A DNA stretch of 64,000 nucleotides from NCBI GenBank assembly GCA_000787465.1, contig JSYX01000088.1, positions 17,114-81,113 on the forward strand, given 5' to 3'. Below are positions 12,796 to 23,771 of this stretch, piece by piece (position 1 is the first letter of the stretch; the number at the start of each line of letters is the position of its first letter). The stretch comes from Thermomucor indicae-seudaticae. Taxonomy: Eukaryota; Mucoromycota; Mucoromycetes; Mucorales; Lichtheimiaceae. The translations under genes were made by a program, and so were the position numbers. Below the pieces are notes generated by a model. That model did no database searches and was not told where the DNA came from. It worked only from the letters and a program-made list of their open reading frames with translations.

Positions 12796-13945
12796 AAATG
12801 GATATTGCTTGTATCTAACGAATAAAATTACGTATTTCTGAATCTTGGACGTTGGAGCGTTGTGAGAAATGCATACGCATAAAGAACGTACAGAGTGATA
12901 CCGAAGGATCAGCATGAATGATGTTGTTTATAAGAGTATCTTAAAGAGCAACTTGTGGCCTTGCTTTATAATTGGTTGTACTCGTCACAATCAACACGAT
13001 CAAAACTGATGCTTGACTCTGATAATGTCGCAAAGTTCATCATTTTTTTGACCTGTGCGCAACATTTGCTATTGCTCCTTTTATTTGGCCTTTGAGGAAA
13101 ACAGAAAAATGCGTCAGAAACATACACGTTTGAAAGATAGCGTTGTAATGCGGTGTAATGATCAATATAGCAGAGTGTCCCTGCCAACAGCAAGTCGCAT
13201 TGAAGATTCCGTTCCGATGCAGTCGGCTTTATTTGGTCCATGCAAGCAATGTGTTTACGAGCATGATGCACAGAATCGCTTTCAAAAGAAAGCGACCGTC
13301 CTTGATATGCGCATTGGCATCCAAATGGACAGGATCAGGAACCTATGCCGCATTAGACGTTCTTCCATGACAAGTCCATGATCAAGGGCTTTACCAAACG
13401 CATCAAGCCTTGACGACTACCGTCCCATTGGTTGGGGTATACAAATCGCGTCGCAAGAGGACTCGAAATAGTCTATTCATTCTTGTTGTCAAAGCATGTT
13501 CCTTTTATTGTTCCAAGAAAAAGTCTTCCCTTACCGGGACACCTTTTGACATTACGGACAAGAGACAACGGGACAATCGGTGTGCATTGTTCCCTAATCG
13601 TCCAATCAAACGCCGCGTACCCATCAATGGTTTCTTTAAGCCCCCATCCCCTCTGTGAGGGCTTATTGATCGAAATCAGCCAATGGCAGAAAACGAGAGA
13701 CTCGCGCGTTATACCTTCCATCGTCCATCTGGATATCTAATTTGTTCATAACAAGCGTGGTCTTCATTCATTCGTCTAGTCTAGGGTGGAATGGGGAGGT
13801 GGGTCCGAATTAGAAGAGTTCTACTAGCAAAGAAGAGATAGATAGCAGAGAATGAGTTCCGGAGATGCGACAAAATGAAAAAGATAATTGACACACGACC
13901 ATGCATTTTGTCTCTTCACTTCTTTCTTTCTTTTACCTTTAAACC
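12796..13945. other. Intergenic region
   Basis: Lies between the end of the glutamate synthase gene and the membrane-protein gene. I find no conserved protein segment or RNA gene. Open frames up to about 108 codons at 13055-13381 look like chance. Confidence 0.45.
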
Positions 13946-15103
13946 ATGGATCCAGCAAACATTGATCAAAAGTGTCAGAAATTGGGAACCGAAGCAGCGT
14001 TTTCGATCATGTTTGTCAGTGTCGGCATGTCATGCTTTATATGGCAGAGCATTCGCGTCGGTTGGATGTTCTATAAGGTCCGGAAACCGATCCATGCGGT
14101 TGTCCTGTTCCAAGCAGTCCTTGGCGTCGCTGTCACTTTTATCACCCTTTTAGCATCTTTAATTTCTATGGATTGCACTTTTGTAAGGATAATCAGAGCA
14201 TCCAATCCTTGATATATATATATATATACTAAGGAAATAATAGCTTCTCATGTTTTCAGTGGTGGGAGTCAATGTGGGCGACATTTGCCTTCAGACGGTC
14301 CTGCTCTGGAAAGCGTATCTAGGCAATAATCGATCCAAAATCATCTTGCTGATCGGGGCACTGCCGCTGCTCGGTATTGTTGGCTTTATTTTTGTCAATG
14401 GTACCGTAGGACGCTCCCTTTCTGTCAATGTCTTAGGCGTCTGTAGCACGACCTATCGTAGGTTTCAGCCCCAGTACCGTAATATACCGTCTCATCTAAC
14501 TCAATATTTATAGCCATGTATATCGTCATTACCAAGGCGGCTCTCGATTTTACATCCAACACGTTCCTCTCATGGTGTTTCTTACTGGTCATTTACCGCC
14601 ATTATAAAGTCCTTGGCTCCAGTGTTCAAAGGACATTAATCAAAGAAGGGTTGATATACTGGCAAGTTACCTTCTTCTTGATATCGTTATCGATTTGCCC
14701 TCCCTGATCCATATCATCCGCTCTCTAGCTTTGGTGTCTGTTTCTCCAACATTTTAACCGGTATCCTACTAACTCTCAGAGTCCTCGGCGGAAGTACTCC
14801 CATACTATACACAATTGACTGTATGTTCAATTCAATAATTCTTCAGACAGATACTCAAATGTTATGTTAGGGTACTGGGCATCGTATTTGATTATCAAAC
14901 AACTCAAGTACGGACGGGAACAACGCAATGACGATGACGGTGACGGTGACGGTGACGAAAGCAGTATCATGAGTAGTCCACTGGACAGACCGTTCGAGGA
15001 TCACCACCGTGTAGCCTCATCCATTTACAGCCAACAAGCCATCTATCCTCAGACTAGTACTAACAATATTCCAGGGGTCAAGAAAGCCGAGCCAATGCAT
15101 TAA
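13946..15103 (+). CDS. Fungal multi-pass membrane protein of unknown function
   Basis: Five exons (13946-14182, 14244-14457, 14514-14661, 14729-14820, 14871-15103) join in frame to about 307 residues. Several hydrophobic helices are visible: residues about 15-35, 50-75, 80-105, 110-130, 145-170 and more toward the end. A seven-helix topology is likely. The tail is hydrophilic and carries an acidic Asp/Gly repeat encoded by a GACGGT microsatellite at about 14938-14957. Conserved-looking pieces are LRVLGGSTPILYTIDWYWAS and ASYLIIKQLKYG. I do not recognise a named family; a receptor-like membrane protein is possible but not shown. Intron 3 (14662-14728) needs a GC donor (GCAAGT) to keep frame. 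The stop lies 9 bases from the stop of the convergent RING gene. Confidence 0.75.
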
Positions 15104-15112
15104 TTACTATGA

Positions 15113-16230
15113 TTACCGGATGTTCTTTTTTTGCTCCTGCTTTTTGGCATTCGCGAGCATTTCTACTACCTGGATACCAAGTAGAAAATAAATATCCATT
15201 ATGACATAAAAGGAAGCATAGTAAAGACATACCTGGTCAGTGTCGAGCGCAACACTGGATTCCAGATCAGCATAAGATCGACAAAGTGGACACTGAAATC
15301 CCGGGTAATGCTTGAGTAAAGGCCGCATACACTTGTAATGAAAAATGTGCTGGCAGGGTGCTACAAAGAGAGGCTGAGACGGTGCAATAGCATAAAGACA
15401 GATGCAGCACTCTGGTGGTTCTGTCAAGCTGCTGCTAGGAGGAGGAGCCTTGAGAATTGCCTTGAGTGTCTGATACGACTGCCAACTTGAAAAACTTCCT
15501 TAGTACAGATAAAGGAGTCCATCCTCTTTATTATAAAAGTCAAATACCTGAATGACTTTAATTCGGGTGTTGCCACTGTCCTGTTGATTTCAACTTTCAT
15601 CTTGACACACCGGTAAATTTCTTGAGCACCTCCACGGAAATCCACGCCAAGCTGTATCACGTCTCCGTCTTTGACAGGATACGGAGATGACTTTTGGTGA
15701 GGTCCGCTGAGCCGGACACCGTTGACAAAGGTGCCTGAAGACGACCGATTGTCTTGAATATAGAGCTTGATTTAAGAATGAAATGGGTTGAATCTCCGTA
15801 CCCATAGTCGGCATGAATTTTTGCAACATACCTTGTCGCCATTTTCTGTCCAAATAATGGCATGTCCACGACTCACGACTTTGCTTCGAAAAGAGATTCG
15901 GTTCGGTACATAAACATTGTCGCTGAAACGACCAAGTTCCAAGACTGTGCCGCGTCGGATCTCGCGGTCGATCGGTTCAAAGGTGCTAATGGCAACTGCT
16001 GAATCGACATGCGGAACAAGTCGGATCCGGACAGGTTCGTCATTACTGTCGTCTGAACTACTACTTTCGGGTGTACTGGACAGTATCTCGTCACTGCTCC
16101 GAGGTTGCGCCAGCGGCAGTATAGCTGTGGATAATGTGACAAGCATGAGAAAAAGAGATAAGGAAGCAGGAAAAAGTGGTCAGGTTCTTCTTTTTGTACC
16201 ATTGACATTACGGCGTAACCACTGTTCCAT
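15113..16230 (-). CDS. FHA-RING E3 ubiquitin ligase, Dma1/Dma2 family
   Basis: Dma ligases restrain mitotic exit and cytokinesis and control septin assembly in yeasts by ubiquitinating phosphorylated partners. Five exons (16230-16200, 16124-15832, 15765-15548, 15485-15233, 15169-15113) join in frame to about 283 residues. After a Ser/Asp-rich stretch comes the FHA domain: LGRFSDN, SFRSKVVSRGHAIIW and NRSSSGTFVNGVRLS, the phosphothreonine-binding loops. GVDFRGGAQEIYRCVKMKVE is a Dma signature. The RING follows (CCICL, CQHIFHYKCM, CPLCR; C3HC4 pattern). The start at 16230 is the first ATG in frame with a phased donor. An upstream exon around 16480-16560 (MKQVTIINDSEPNPW) could extend the protein or belong to the leader, so the 5' end is uncertain. 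Confidence 0.88.
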
Positions 16231-16702
16231 CCTTTTCTTCTTCTTGTCGTGCCACCTGATAAAAATTAAGCAGAAAATAACGCGGGAAAAGAACAGAGAA
16301 AACGAGAGAGAGATGGCGACATCACGAGATTATATGGTCATTTTCTCACCTCGGTCCTTTTTCTTTCTTTTTCTACTTTTTATGTTCTTTCTTTCCCTCT
16401 TGACTTGTCACAGGTCATTGACATTGGAAGTGCTGCTCTTTAACCTTATTCCGCCATTGCAGTTACTTGCTGTCAGTGGCACTCACAGACAACCAGCCAT
16501 TCCCACGGATTAACCAGGGATTTGGCTCCGAGTCATTGATAATGGTCACCTGCTTCATCTGGATGTCCTCACAAAATACACATCGACAAAAGACTTTATA
16601 TTCTGCATAGAGGTGTTCAGCTTGATTGATTAAGCCATAAAAAAGTTATCAAGACAAAAGATTCAAGTGATGCGCCTATATACTATGTATATACAGGGCC
16701 CT

Positions 16703-19700
16703 TCAAGCTTCTTCCAACTTTTTCGACATAGGAAACTTGGTGGTGGTTGTCCGTTGCATGATCTTTTCAAGTGAGGCTTCGTTCAAAAACACTCCTTCCG
16801 ACGCCGCCTTCCGCAAGTTGAAGGTCAATTGCCTCATCTGAGCCGTAACAGCTGCCAACTCTTCACTGCGTTTCTTGAGCATCTGTTCCCGAGCCTCCAC
16901 GGCCTCTTTTTCCTTTTTGATAGCCTCATTCAAAGTCGCTTCTTTTCGCTTAAAGATCTGAATTTGTCGTTCATATTGCGACGCTGCTTCTCGATTCTTG
17001 TCCGTCTGCGTCTTGACTGATTTCTGGAGCTGCTTCTTTTCCCGTTTCAATGTTTCGATCTCTGCTCGCAGTTTGCTTACGTAGGCTTCTGCCTTTGTAT
17101 GCGCTGTCTGTAAGGTATGATTCATCTGGGTATATTTGCGTTTCAGCTCTTGGTTCTCAGTCGTCAGCTTCTTTAGCTTGAGTTCATACAAGCGCCGTAC
17201 TTCATCTACTTGGCGCGCTTCGCGAAGTCCTCCTCCTACTGCTGCCGTCGTTGTTACTGTTGCTGTCGGCACTGGCTTTTTTCCTGCCTTGCGAAGAGCC
17301 AAGTCGCGCTCTCTTTGAAGTTCAAGCAGATGCTCTTGTAACTCGTTCAATTGGTCTTCATAACTACTCTTCAACTGCGCATATTCATCTTCCGTCTTTT
17401 CCAATTGACCCACAAGCTCATTCTTTACAAGCAAGTCAGCTTGCACTTGATGAAGCATCTTTAGCATGTCCTTGCCATGTCTCCGGCCACGCGTGGGCGT
17501 GCCGCCACGTGGGGACACAGTCATGGTCGTTGATAATTTTGAAGACGTAGCCATCGATTGATCAGAATCATCCAACACAGAATCTGTCCACGACAGCGAC
17601 TCGCGTTTGGTTGACCCTGCCGTTGACTGTGTTCTTGGCGCATCAGTCCATGTCGGTACAGTCTGTATAACAAACCGTCCCATTTAGATACTCTTCTTCT
17701 AACCAAGATCTCTTTCTAACCAGTTCTTTCTTACCAACGCTTCCAAATCGTCGTCATCATCATCAAGACCTTCTGGTTGCTGTTCTTGCTGACAATATCC
17801 ATCCATCTGTGATGGTTCCAGAACCTGGTCAGAATCGGCTTGTGACGATTGTACCACGGTTTCATCTTGCGGCTGTGACCAAACAAATAGTGAATTGTTT
17901 GCAGATGGTGTGCTAAGTAAAGCTTATACAAATCAGGAATCCCCTTTCCTTTTTTCTCTTTAAAGCTATTTTTACCTTTTGTTCAAATCGATGTCCTTCG
18001 ACTGGTAGTTGTTGTGCTGACTAGAGTTAAAGATGGATCATAAGAACTTCCCATCCAAAATGTTTCGTCACTATCGGACCTCATCCTCACCGTCGTCATC
18101 ATCGTATAATGCTGTTCTTTGTCTTTGTTGTTATTGTTGCTGCAAGAGGTGCTGGCGCTTGGGCGCTTTTTCATCCTGTGCGACACTGGAACAAATTTGC
18201 ACTTTGGGCGTCGTCCCGATAATGTGACACCAAGCCGATGCAGGAATCTGGAATCCTCACGGTGATATCGCATATTACCATAACGACCCGGCAAAGCCAT
18301 GGAAGTGGATGTCCGACCAGGTATGGTGATTAGAGATGAACTGCTGCTGGAGGATGATTCAAAATATGCCAGTCGGCTTTGTGCCTCTGCCAACTGCAAT
18401 CGCAACATTTGTATCGAATCCACATATTGCTTAATCAATGGATGTGTGTCGTCGATATGATCTGATGATTGCTGAGCCATCACAGTATCCCGTTGTGTCC
18501 GCACTTGAGATAGTTCGTTTGCCATCTCCTGGTTGAGTTTTCGCATCTTTTCGAGTTCCTTTTCAGCACCAGATTGCATTTTAAGCTGAGATACTTGGTT
18601 CTGCAAAAGGTCTAATTCACGATGGTTGTTGACTTGATTACGAGCTCGTGATGCGTACTTTAGCGTGTTTAAGGTTTTCATGCAATCCACGTCCGCCGGG
18701 CTCACACAAGCAAGCAGCAGCAAATGACGACTACTACCCGAGCCATCGAAGAGTAGCCTTATCAGCTTACTGTCGTCATAAGGGATATCTTTGTCACCAC
18801 CAGCAAGTGATGATATCGCATTTTCCAGTGCAAGCAATTCTGTGTTGCCCTCCTTATTTTTGGCGATCAGTCAGTCACGATCAAGTCCGCTCATGATCTG
18901 AGATCCTTACTCCTTCAGGTGCAGCCAGGTCCACAAACTGAAGTCTGGAGACAAGACATTCCTCTTGTACAGGAGTTTGCTGTTTCAAGAGCACGGAAAA
19001 GATGCCATGGGATCCTGAAAACAATTCTCGAATCTCAGCACCCTCTGCAAGCACCCTAAAAGTAGCAGCTTTAGGGGGGACATGAGCGGAGAGGAGGTGG
19101 ATGGTCTTGAGGAAAACGTACTGCAAAAATTCAGACTCATTCTGTACTCGCACTTTACGAACACTGCTCCAATCTTGTCGAATCAAAGGAGTAGATGATT
19201 CCAACAGATCGTGAATATCTTCATTGTCAAATTCCACAAAGGACACCTCGACTTGATATGACGACGAATGGCGATTCTTTAACGCTCCAAACAAGAACCG
19301 GGCGAAATGCTGGAGGATCCCTGCAATACAAGGTGAGTCTCTAGAAAGAAAAATTCATGCATAGATAAACCTGCCCTCCTGCTCCTTTGCAATAACAGGA
19401 ACTGTACCCATACTGTATGACTTTCCTGAACCAGTTTGCCTAGTATACGTGTTCCTCATGAGTCTCCCACTTTGTCCATTGGACGTATCCAGTATGCTTT
19501 ACCCATAGGCAAGGACTGTCACATTCTCACTAAGAACAATAAAAGAGTGTCAGCAACAACAACAACCGGTTGGGGACAAAGAAGAACAAGTAAATACCCC
19601 TCCAAAACACGGTCAACAAGTGGTTCAATGCTCGTATGGAATAAGTATTCTTGAGTACATGTTGGACGATAAACCTGGTCAAAACTAAAGACTTGGTCGC

Positions 19701-19881
19701 CCAACAAAATGTGGTCTTCCTTTGAAAACGTAATCCATTCACGACAATTCTTGGATTTCTCCTCATCCAAAAGTGGCCTGACACGCAATGCCACTCTTAA
19801 GTTGTTAACATGTTGGAATCAGTGCACTTTCTTTGTCAGCATTGCAATGCCCTTGCCCAACCTAACAGCAGTCGTCACCAT
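16703..19881 (-). CDS. Kinesin-4-like protein with an atypical motor domain and long coiled coil
   Basis: Probable exons: 19881-19862, 19795-19598, 19529-19503 (a 27-nt microexon), 19439-19375, 19320-18911, 18852 to about 18000, 17912-17735, 17662-16703; about 900 residues. The start ([16 protein letters not shown]) joins in frame to the kinesin beta-1 strand. The P-loop is intact ([15 protein letters not shown]). The end of the motor is standard ([30 protein letters not shown]) and closest to KIF4/kinesin-4. The switch regions differ: [10 protein letters not shown] replaces the NxxSSRSH motif, and VDLAAPEG replaces DLAGSE with the loop after it missing. Coiled coils dominate the rest, with an acidic DDDDDD insert. 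Intron 4 uses a GC donor (19374). The join between 18.0 and 17.9 kb is unresolved: the long exon frame stops at 17983 before the GTAAAA donor. Confidence 0.82.
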
Positions 19882-20410
19882 TTCTCCAAGGCACAAGTTG
19901 CGAATAAGGGTGCTTGTTTTGTTGCCAACTTTCTGGTTCAATTTTCGTCACCGCTTTCAATTTGATGTCAGCAACAATATCAAGGTTGGCGTTTTTCCAA
20001 GCACAGAGAGAGAGAATCTTTTTGGTAATAATTGCTATGGATCAAATGACAATGTACATCAATCAGCGATGGATAGTCATGGCAAATGTGTGTGGCTGTA
20101 TATCTCATCTATCGAAACATTCTGTGCATGGTGGAACAGTTTTAGATTTTGCCTTCGCCTAATCAACCGGTATGCATTCCACGTGGAATTCAACTTTCTC
20201 ACTCGCTCTCTCTTTGTATCATGCAAAGGGACGGAGTCTCATAAGGAAATATATTTCTAGTCGCGTGGATAGATGAAACCCCATTCGGAAGATCGACGGA
20301 AAACGGCTATTTTTCTGTGTAACAAATCATTGGAGGCGAGGTTCCAGGCCCTCATCCATGGGTCCCTTAATGGATCGGGGCATCATGCCGAAAAATACCT
20401 CACTGGACGA

Positions 20411-20420
20411 CTATATAAAT
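20411..20420 (+). promoter_or_regulatory. TATA box
   Basis: CTATATAAAT about 70 bases before the ATG at 20489, followed by a CT-rich leader. It favours 20489 over the earlier in-frame codon at 20273 as the true start. Confidence 0.5.
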
Positions 20421-20488
20421 TACGCCATGCTCCTGTTCACCCTTTCCCCCTTTCTTCTACTTTTCTTTTCCACACTTCAACAACAACA

Positions 20489-20854
20489 ATGCTTGCCAGT
20501 TCAACAATGATGTTTGACGCTCGTCCCAATAACAATGCTGCTCGTCGTACTTCATTTTCGTCATTTGTTCGCCACTTGTTTCTACTCATGACACGTCATC
20601 ATACCGACGACGACGACGACGACAACAAAAAGTCACCTTCGTCTACTACGACTCCGAGTGACGACGAATTGTTCCGGATCGCTGAAGAGGAAGCAAGGAA
20701 ACATGGCAGTCTCTTCTTGGAAATGTATATTTCGTTTCCAGCGCTTGATGATCCTGAATCCGAAACCAATTCAATTAATCATTGCTCTTCTTCGGCTGCC
20801 ATCGCTTCCCAACAACAACAACAGAGCAACTTTATGGTTGGCTCGATCTGCTGA
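20489..20854 (+). CDS. Small hypothetical protein
   Basis: Single-exon frame of 121 codons starting MLASSTMMFDARPNNN. It has a basic Arg/Phe-rich N-terminal part, a poly-Asp run, a Ser/Thr stretch, then a possible amphipathic segment (DELFRIAEEEARKHGSLFLE) and a Gln run near the end. No family is recognised and no signal peptide is evident. The TATA box and A-rich start context (CAACAACAATG) support real expression. It diverges from the kinesin gene. It may be a lineage-specific regulator, but nothing in the sequence proves a role. Confidence 0.5.
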   Translation: MLASSTMMFDARPNNNAARRTSFSSFVRHLFLLMTRHHTDDDDDDNKKSPSSTTTPSDDELFRIAEEEARKHGSLFLEMYISFPALDDPESETNSINHCSSSAAIASQQQQQSNFMVGSIC

Positions 20855-21370
20855 ATGATACCCTCAGGCCGGCGCCTCGACAGCAATACGGAGTTGGCCT
20901 TCCCCTTGTGTAAATTCGGTTGCAAATACTTTATACAATTACCCTTTATTATTGTCGCAAAAAGTCCTCACCCGCTAGCCCTTTTCCTTACAACATATGT
21001 ACAGTTTTTTTCCTTTTTCCCCGCTTGGCGCGAGTGGTGAGGCAGTCTAGTTGGTTTATCTTATGGGAAAGAGAGATTTCTCTCTCTCTTCAATGTATGC
21101 ATGTAAAACAATAGCAATAAAGCTTATACCCGCAGTAGTACTTGTATAAATTTACCCTTTACTTGTTGATCATTTCCCAGGTCCTGCGGCTTGGCGACTC
21201 GAACGAAGTACAAGGATGCAAAAGTACCCCCTTGCTTTTTTCCCTGGTCACCCAAACCACTTTCTTTTGTCCGATCTGCAGCTCCCTCCATCTGTCCAAA
21301 TTAAGAACGGACTCTTTTAGATTAAGCCAAGAAGTGTGTGTGTATGTGTGCATGTGTAATAATGGCGTTT
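20855..21370. other. Intergenic region between convergent genes
   Basis: Holds the 3' flanks of the small hypothetical gene (+) and the stomatin-like gene (-). An AATAAA-type signal is present near 21116. A GT-rich tract lies near 21338-21356. No gene seen. Confidence 0.4.
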
Positions 21371-22955
21371 CTATAAATCGCGTGGTTCTTCAAAGGATGA
21401 TTTACGTTCTGCTGCTTCCACCATATCCTTGGTCATTTCATCCTTGACATTGTGCTCCTTGGCTTCAATTTCCTTGGGTTTCTCACTAGTAGTATTTGGC
21501 TTGTTGATCGTCTTGTAGATGGACAAGGCCTAAAAGTTTGCATTGTTTTAGTTTCCTTCACAATAGTAACGGTCAGTGAGAAAGAGATGATTACCTGAGC
21601 AACCATGGAAGCAGCATCGTTTGCCGCTGCCGGAACAATCATGGTTGTACCTTCCTTTGCCATCTTGCCAAAGGCCTCCACATACTTTTCGGCTACAGCC
21701 ATCGATACTGCATCTTTGCCGTGGCTACGAGCAATGGCCATCGCCACCTTTTCGATACCCTTGGCTGAGGCTTCTGCACGTAAGAGAATGGCCTCTGCCT
21801 CACCCGCCGCACGGTTAATCTGTTCCGCCTTCTCTGCCTCTGAAGCTAAAATCGTAGCTTGCTTCCGACCCTCAGCCACGTTAATGGCAGCCTGTCTGGC
21901 ACCTGATTGACACGTGTTAATAGTCTTCTAGTGATTGTCATTATTCTATCTAACCTTCGGACTCCAAGATTTGCGCCCTTTTGGTCCGTTCTGCGGATAC
22001 TTGCTGATGCATTGATTCCACCACCTTGGCAGGTGGATGAATGTCACCTATAAACCGGAGAAGGTTACCACGCCCGTGTAGTAAAGTCTCGCTGATAAAG
22101 ACGTACGGATTTCATATCGAAGACATCGGATACCCCAGTCCTCGGCTGCAGAGTTGATAGCGTACACAATGTTGGCGTTCAGGTGAGCACGCTCTGCCAA
22201 TGTACGGTCAAGCGTCATCTGACCAATTTCAGCACGCATGGTGGTTTGTGCCAACTGTGTAATTGCAAATTCAGCGTCCTCCACGCCGTACGACGCCTGT
22301 TCTTGCATGATTAGCCCGAAACTCTCTGCATATCTTTTCCGTGTTGTTACCTTGAATGGATCAATGATGCGGTAATAAAGAACACCGTCAAGCTCCAGAG
22401 TTACGTTGTCTACATGGACAAATGATTGGCGACGAGTCTCATATGGAGAGATAAAAAAGACAAGGTACCTTGCGTAATCGCACTCTGACTTGGAACTTCA
22501 ATGGCTGTTTCTTTAAGACTTTTTACATACTTGATGCGATCAATAATAGGCGCTAGGATGTTGAGACCAGGTTCGAGTACTCGGTGGAATTTTCCCATGC
22601 GTTCCACGATCCATGCTTCTTGCTGTGGGACAAACTTGATGATCTGTATATAAACAGCATCAGTATAAAGTTCTCCAGCTGCGCGCGCGATTCAATTACC
22701 GTGTTGCGAGGTAACGATTTCCGTTCTGTTCCATAAGAGTCGTAATCGCTATTGTAGCCGTAACCGCTGTAGGCTGCCACGCGTCGAGTCGTTACCACCT
22801 AAAACGGGCTTTGTTTGAGTAAGCGATGACGCAAGAACGCCGAATGCCCGGATCGCGTTTCTATACTTTACTCTCAAGGCAACATTTCGTCGGATATCAT
22901 TCAATGGACGTGTTGTGGCAAGCGTAAGGAATCGAATTCGTGAAGCGGACTGCAT
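21371..22955 (-). CDS. Mitochondrial stomatin-like protein (SLP-2 type, SPFH/prohibitin domain)
   Basis: SLP-2 scaffolds cardiolipin-rich inner-membrane domains and stabilises respiratory and protease complexes. The start [19 protein letters not shown] gives an Arg/Ser/Thr-rich, acid-free leader typical of a mitochondrial presequence. Exons begin 22955-22872, 22798-22700 and 22643-22469; later exons run to 21371. The SPFH core is clear: [94 protein letters not shown]. The Ala/Glu-rich helical segment [20 protein letters not shown] and a variable charged tail follow. Unlike plasma-membrane stomatins it has no N-terminal hydrophobic hairpin. It diverges from the acyl-CoA oxidase gene. Confidence 0.92.
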
Positions 22956-23771
22956 TTCCAATTTGTGCGTGTGTGTTAGGTAAAGAGGTCAAGGGGTGCC
23001 ACTCGAGCAGCGGGGACCGAAATTCGGCAGTGCCGTGTTCGCCTGGTATCGTTAAGCAGAACAAAGAGATAGCCTTTGTTTAGCAGATTGTACGTCACAG
23101 GAACACTTGCTATCTGTGTTAATGATGATCCTTGATCATAGCTTACTGATCCTGATGCATTGACTAAAAGTTGTATCAATTTTCATGCATCAGTATGTGT
23201 TCCGAACTCAACAAAAACACAAAGATCATCCGGTAAGTAAAGCAAACATAAGCCCTTCGGTTTTATTTCAGTGCGTATGCTAATGGTTTGACTGCATTAT
23301 ACAGTCTTTCTTCTACATATTAACTATAACTTCATATGCTGATATTCAACGAGAGAGTACTTTCTATGCAGAATGAGGTTCTACCCATACCGGGCGTTGT
23401 CGGATACAAAGCGACTTTGTGCGAAATTGAGGGACCCAGCGAGCCATACAGTAACTGAAATCACAGGGACTAATTTGATCCGGTACTGTGCCTGTCCACA
23501 AGCATTCCTCTTTTTGAGATGCGCTCCTTTGCGCCATACAACATTATAGACAGAATCTTCAATTACTCTTGCACAGTACTCTTCATTGCATGGTCCTTGG
23601 CTAAAGAAACAGCACAATTCAACTTTCGTTCATGCAAATTATATTCCGTCGAAACGTGGAGTCCCCGCAAAGTAAATCACGTAAGCAGCAATTGGCCTGT
23701 CAGGAACTGACAGGTGCCGCCTGAGTCTTATGTAAACAGAATTACCATTGAACATCCGACCCATTTAAAGT
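22956..23771. other. Divergent intergenic region
   Basis: Separates the start codons of the stomatin-like gene (-) and the acyl-CoA oxidase gene (+), and so should carry both promoters. No conserved coding segment was found on either strand. Confidence 0.4.

Noticed and set aside
17731..17931. Alternative frame in the kinesin tail ([13 protein letters not shown]...)
   Set aside because: The acidic Gln-rich frame in the same exon joins the next exon in phase and has kinesin-tail composition.
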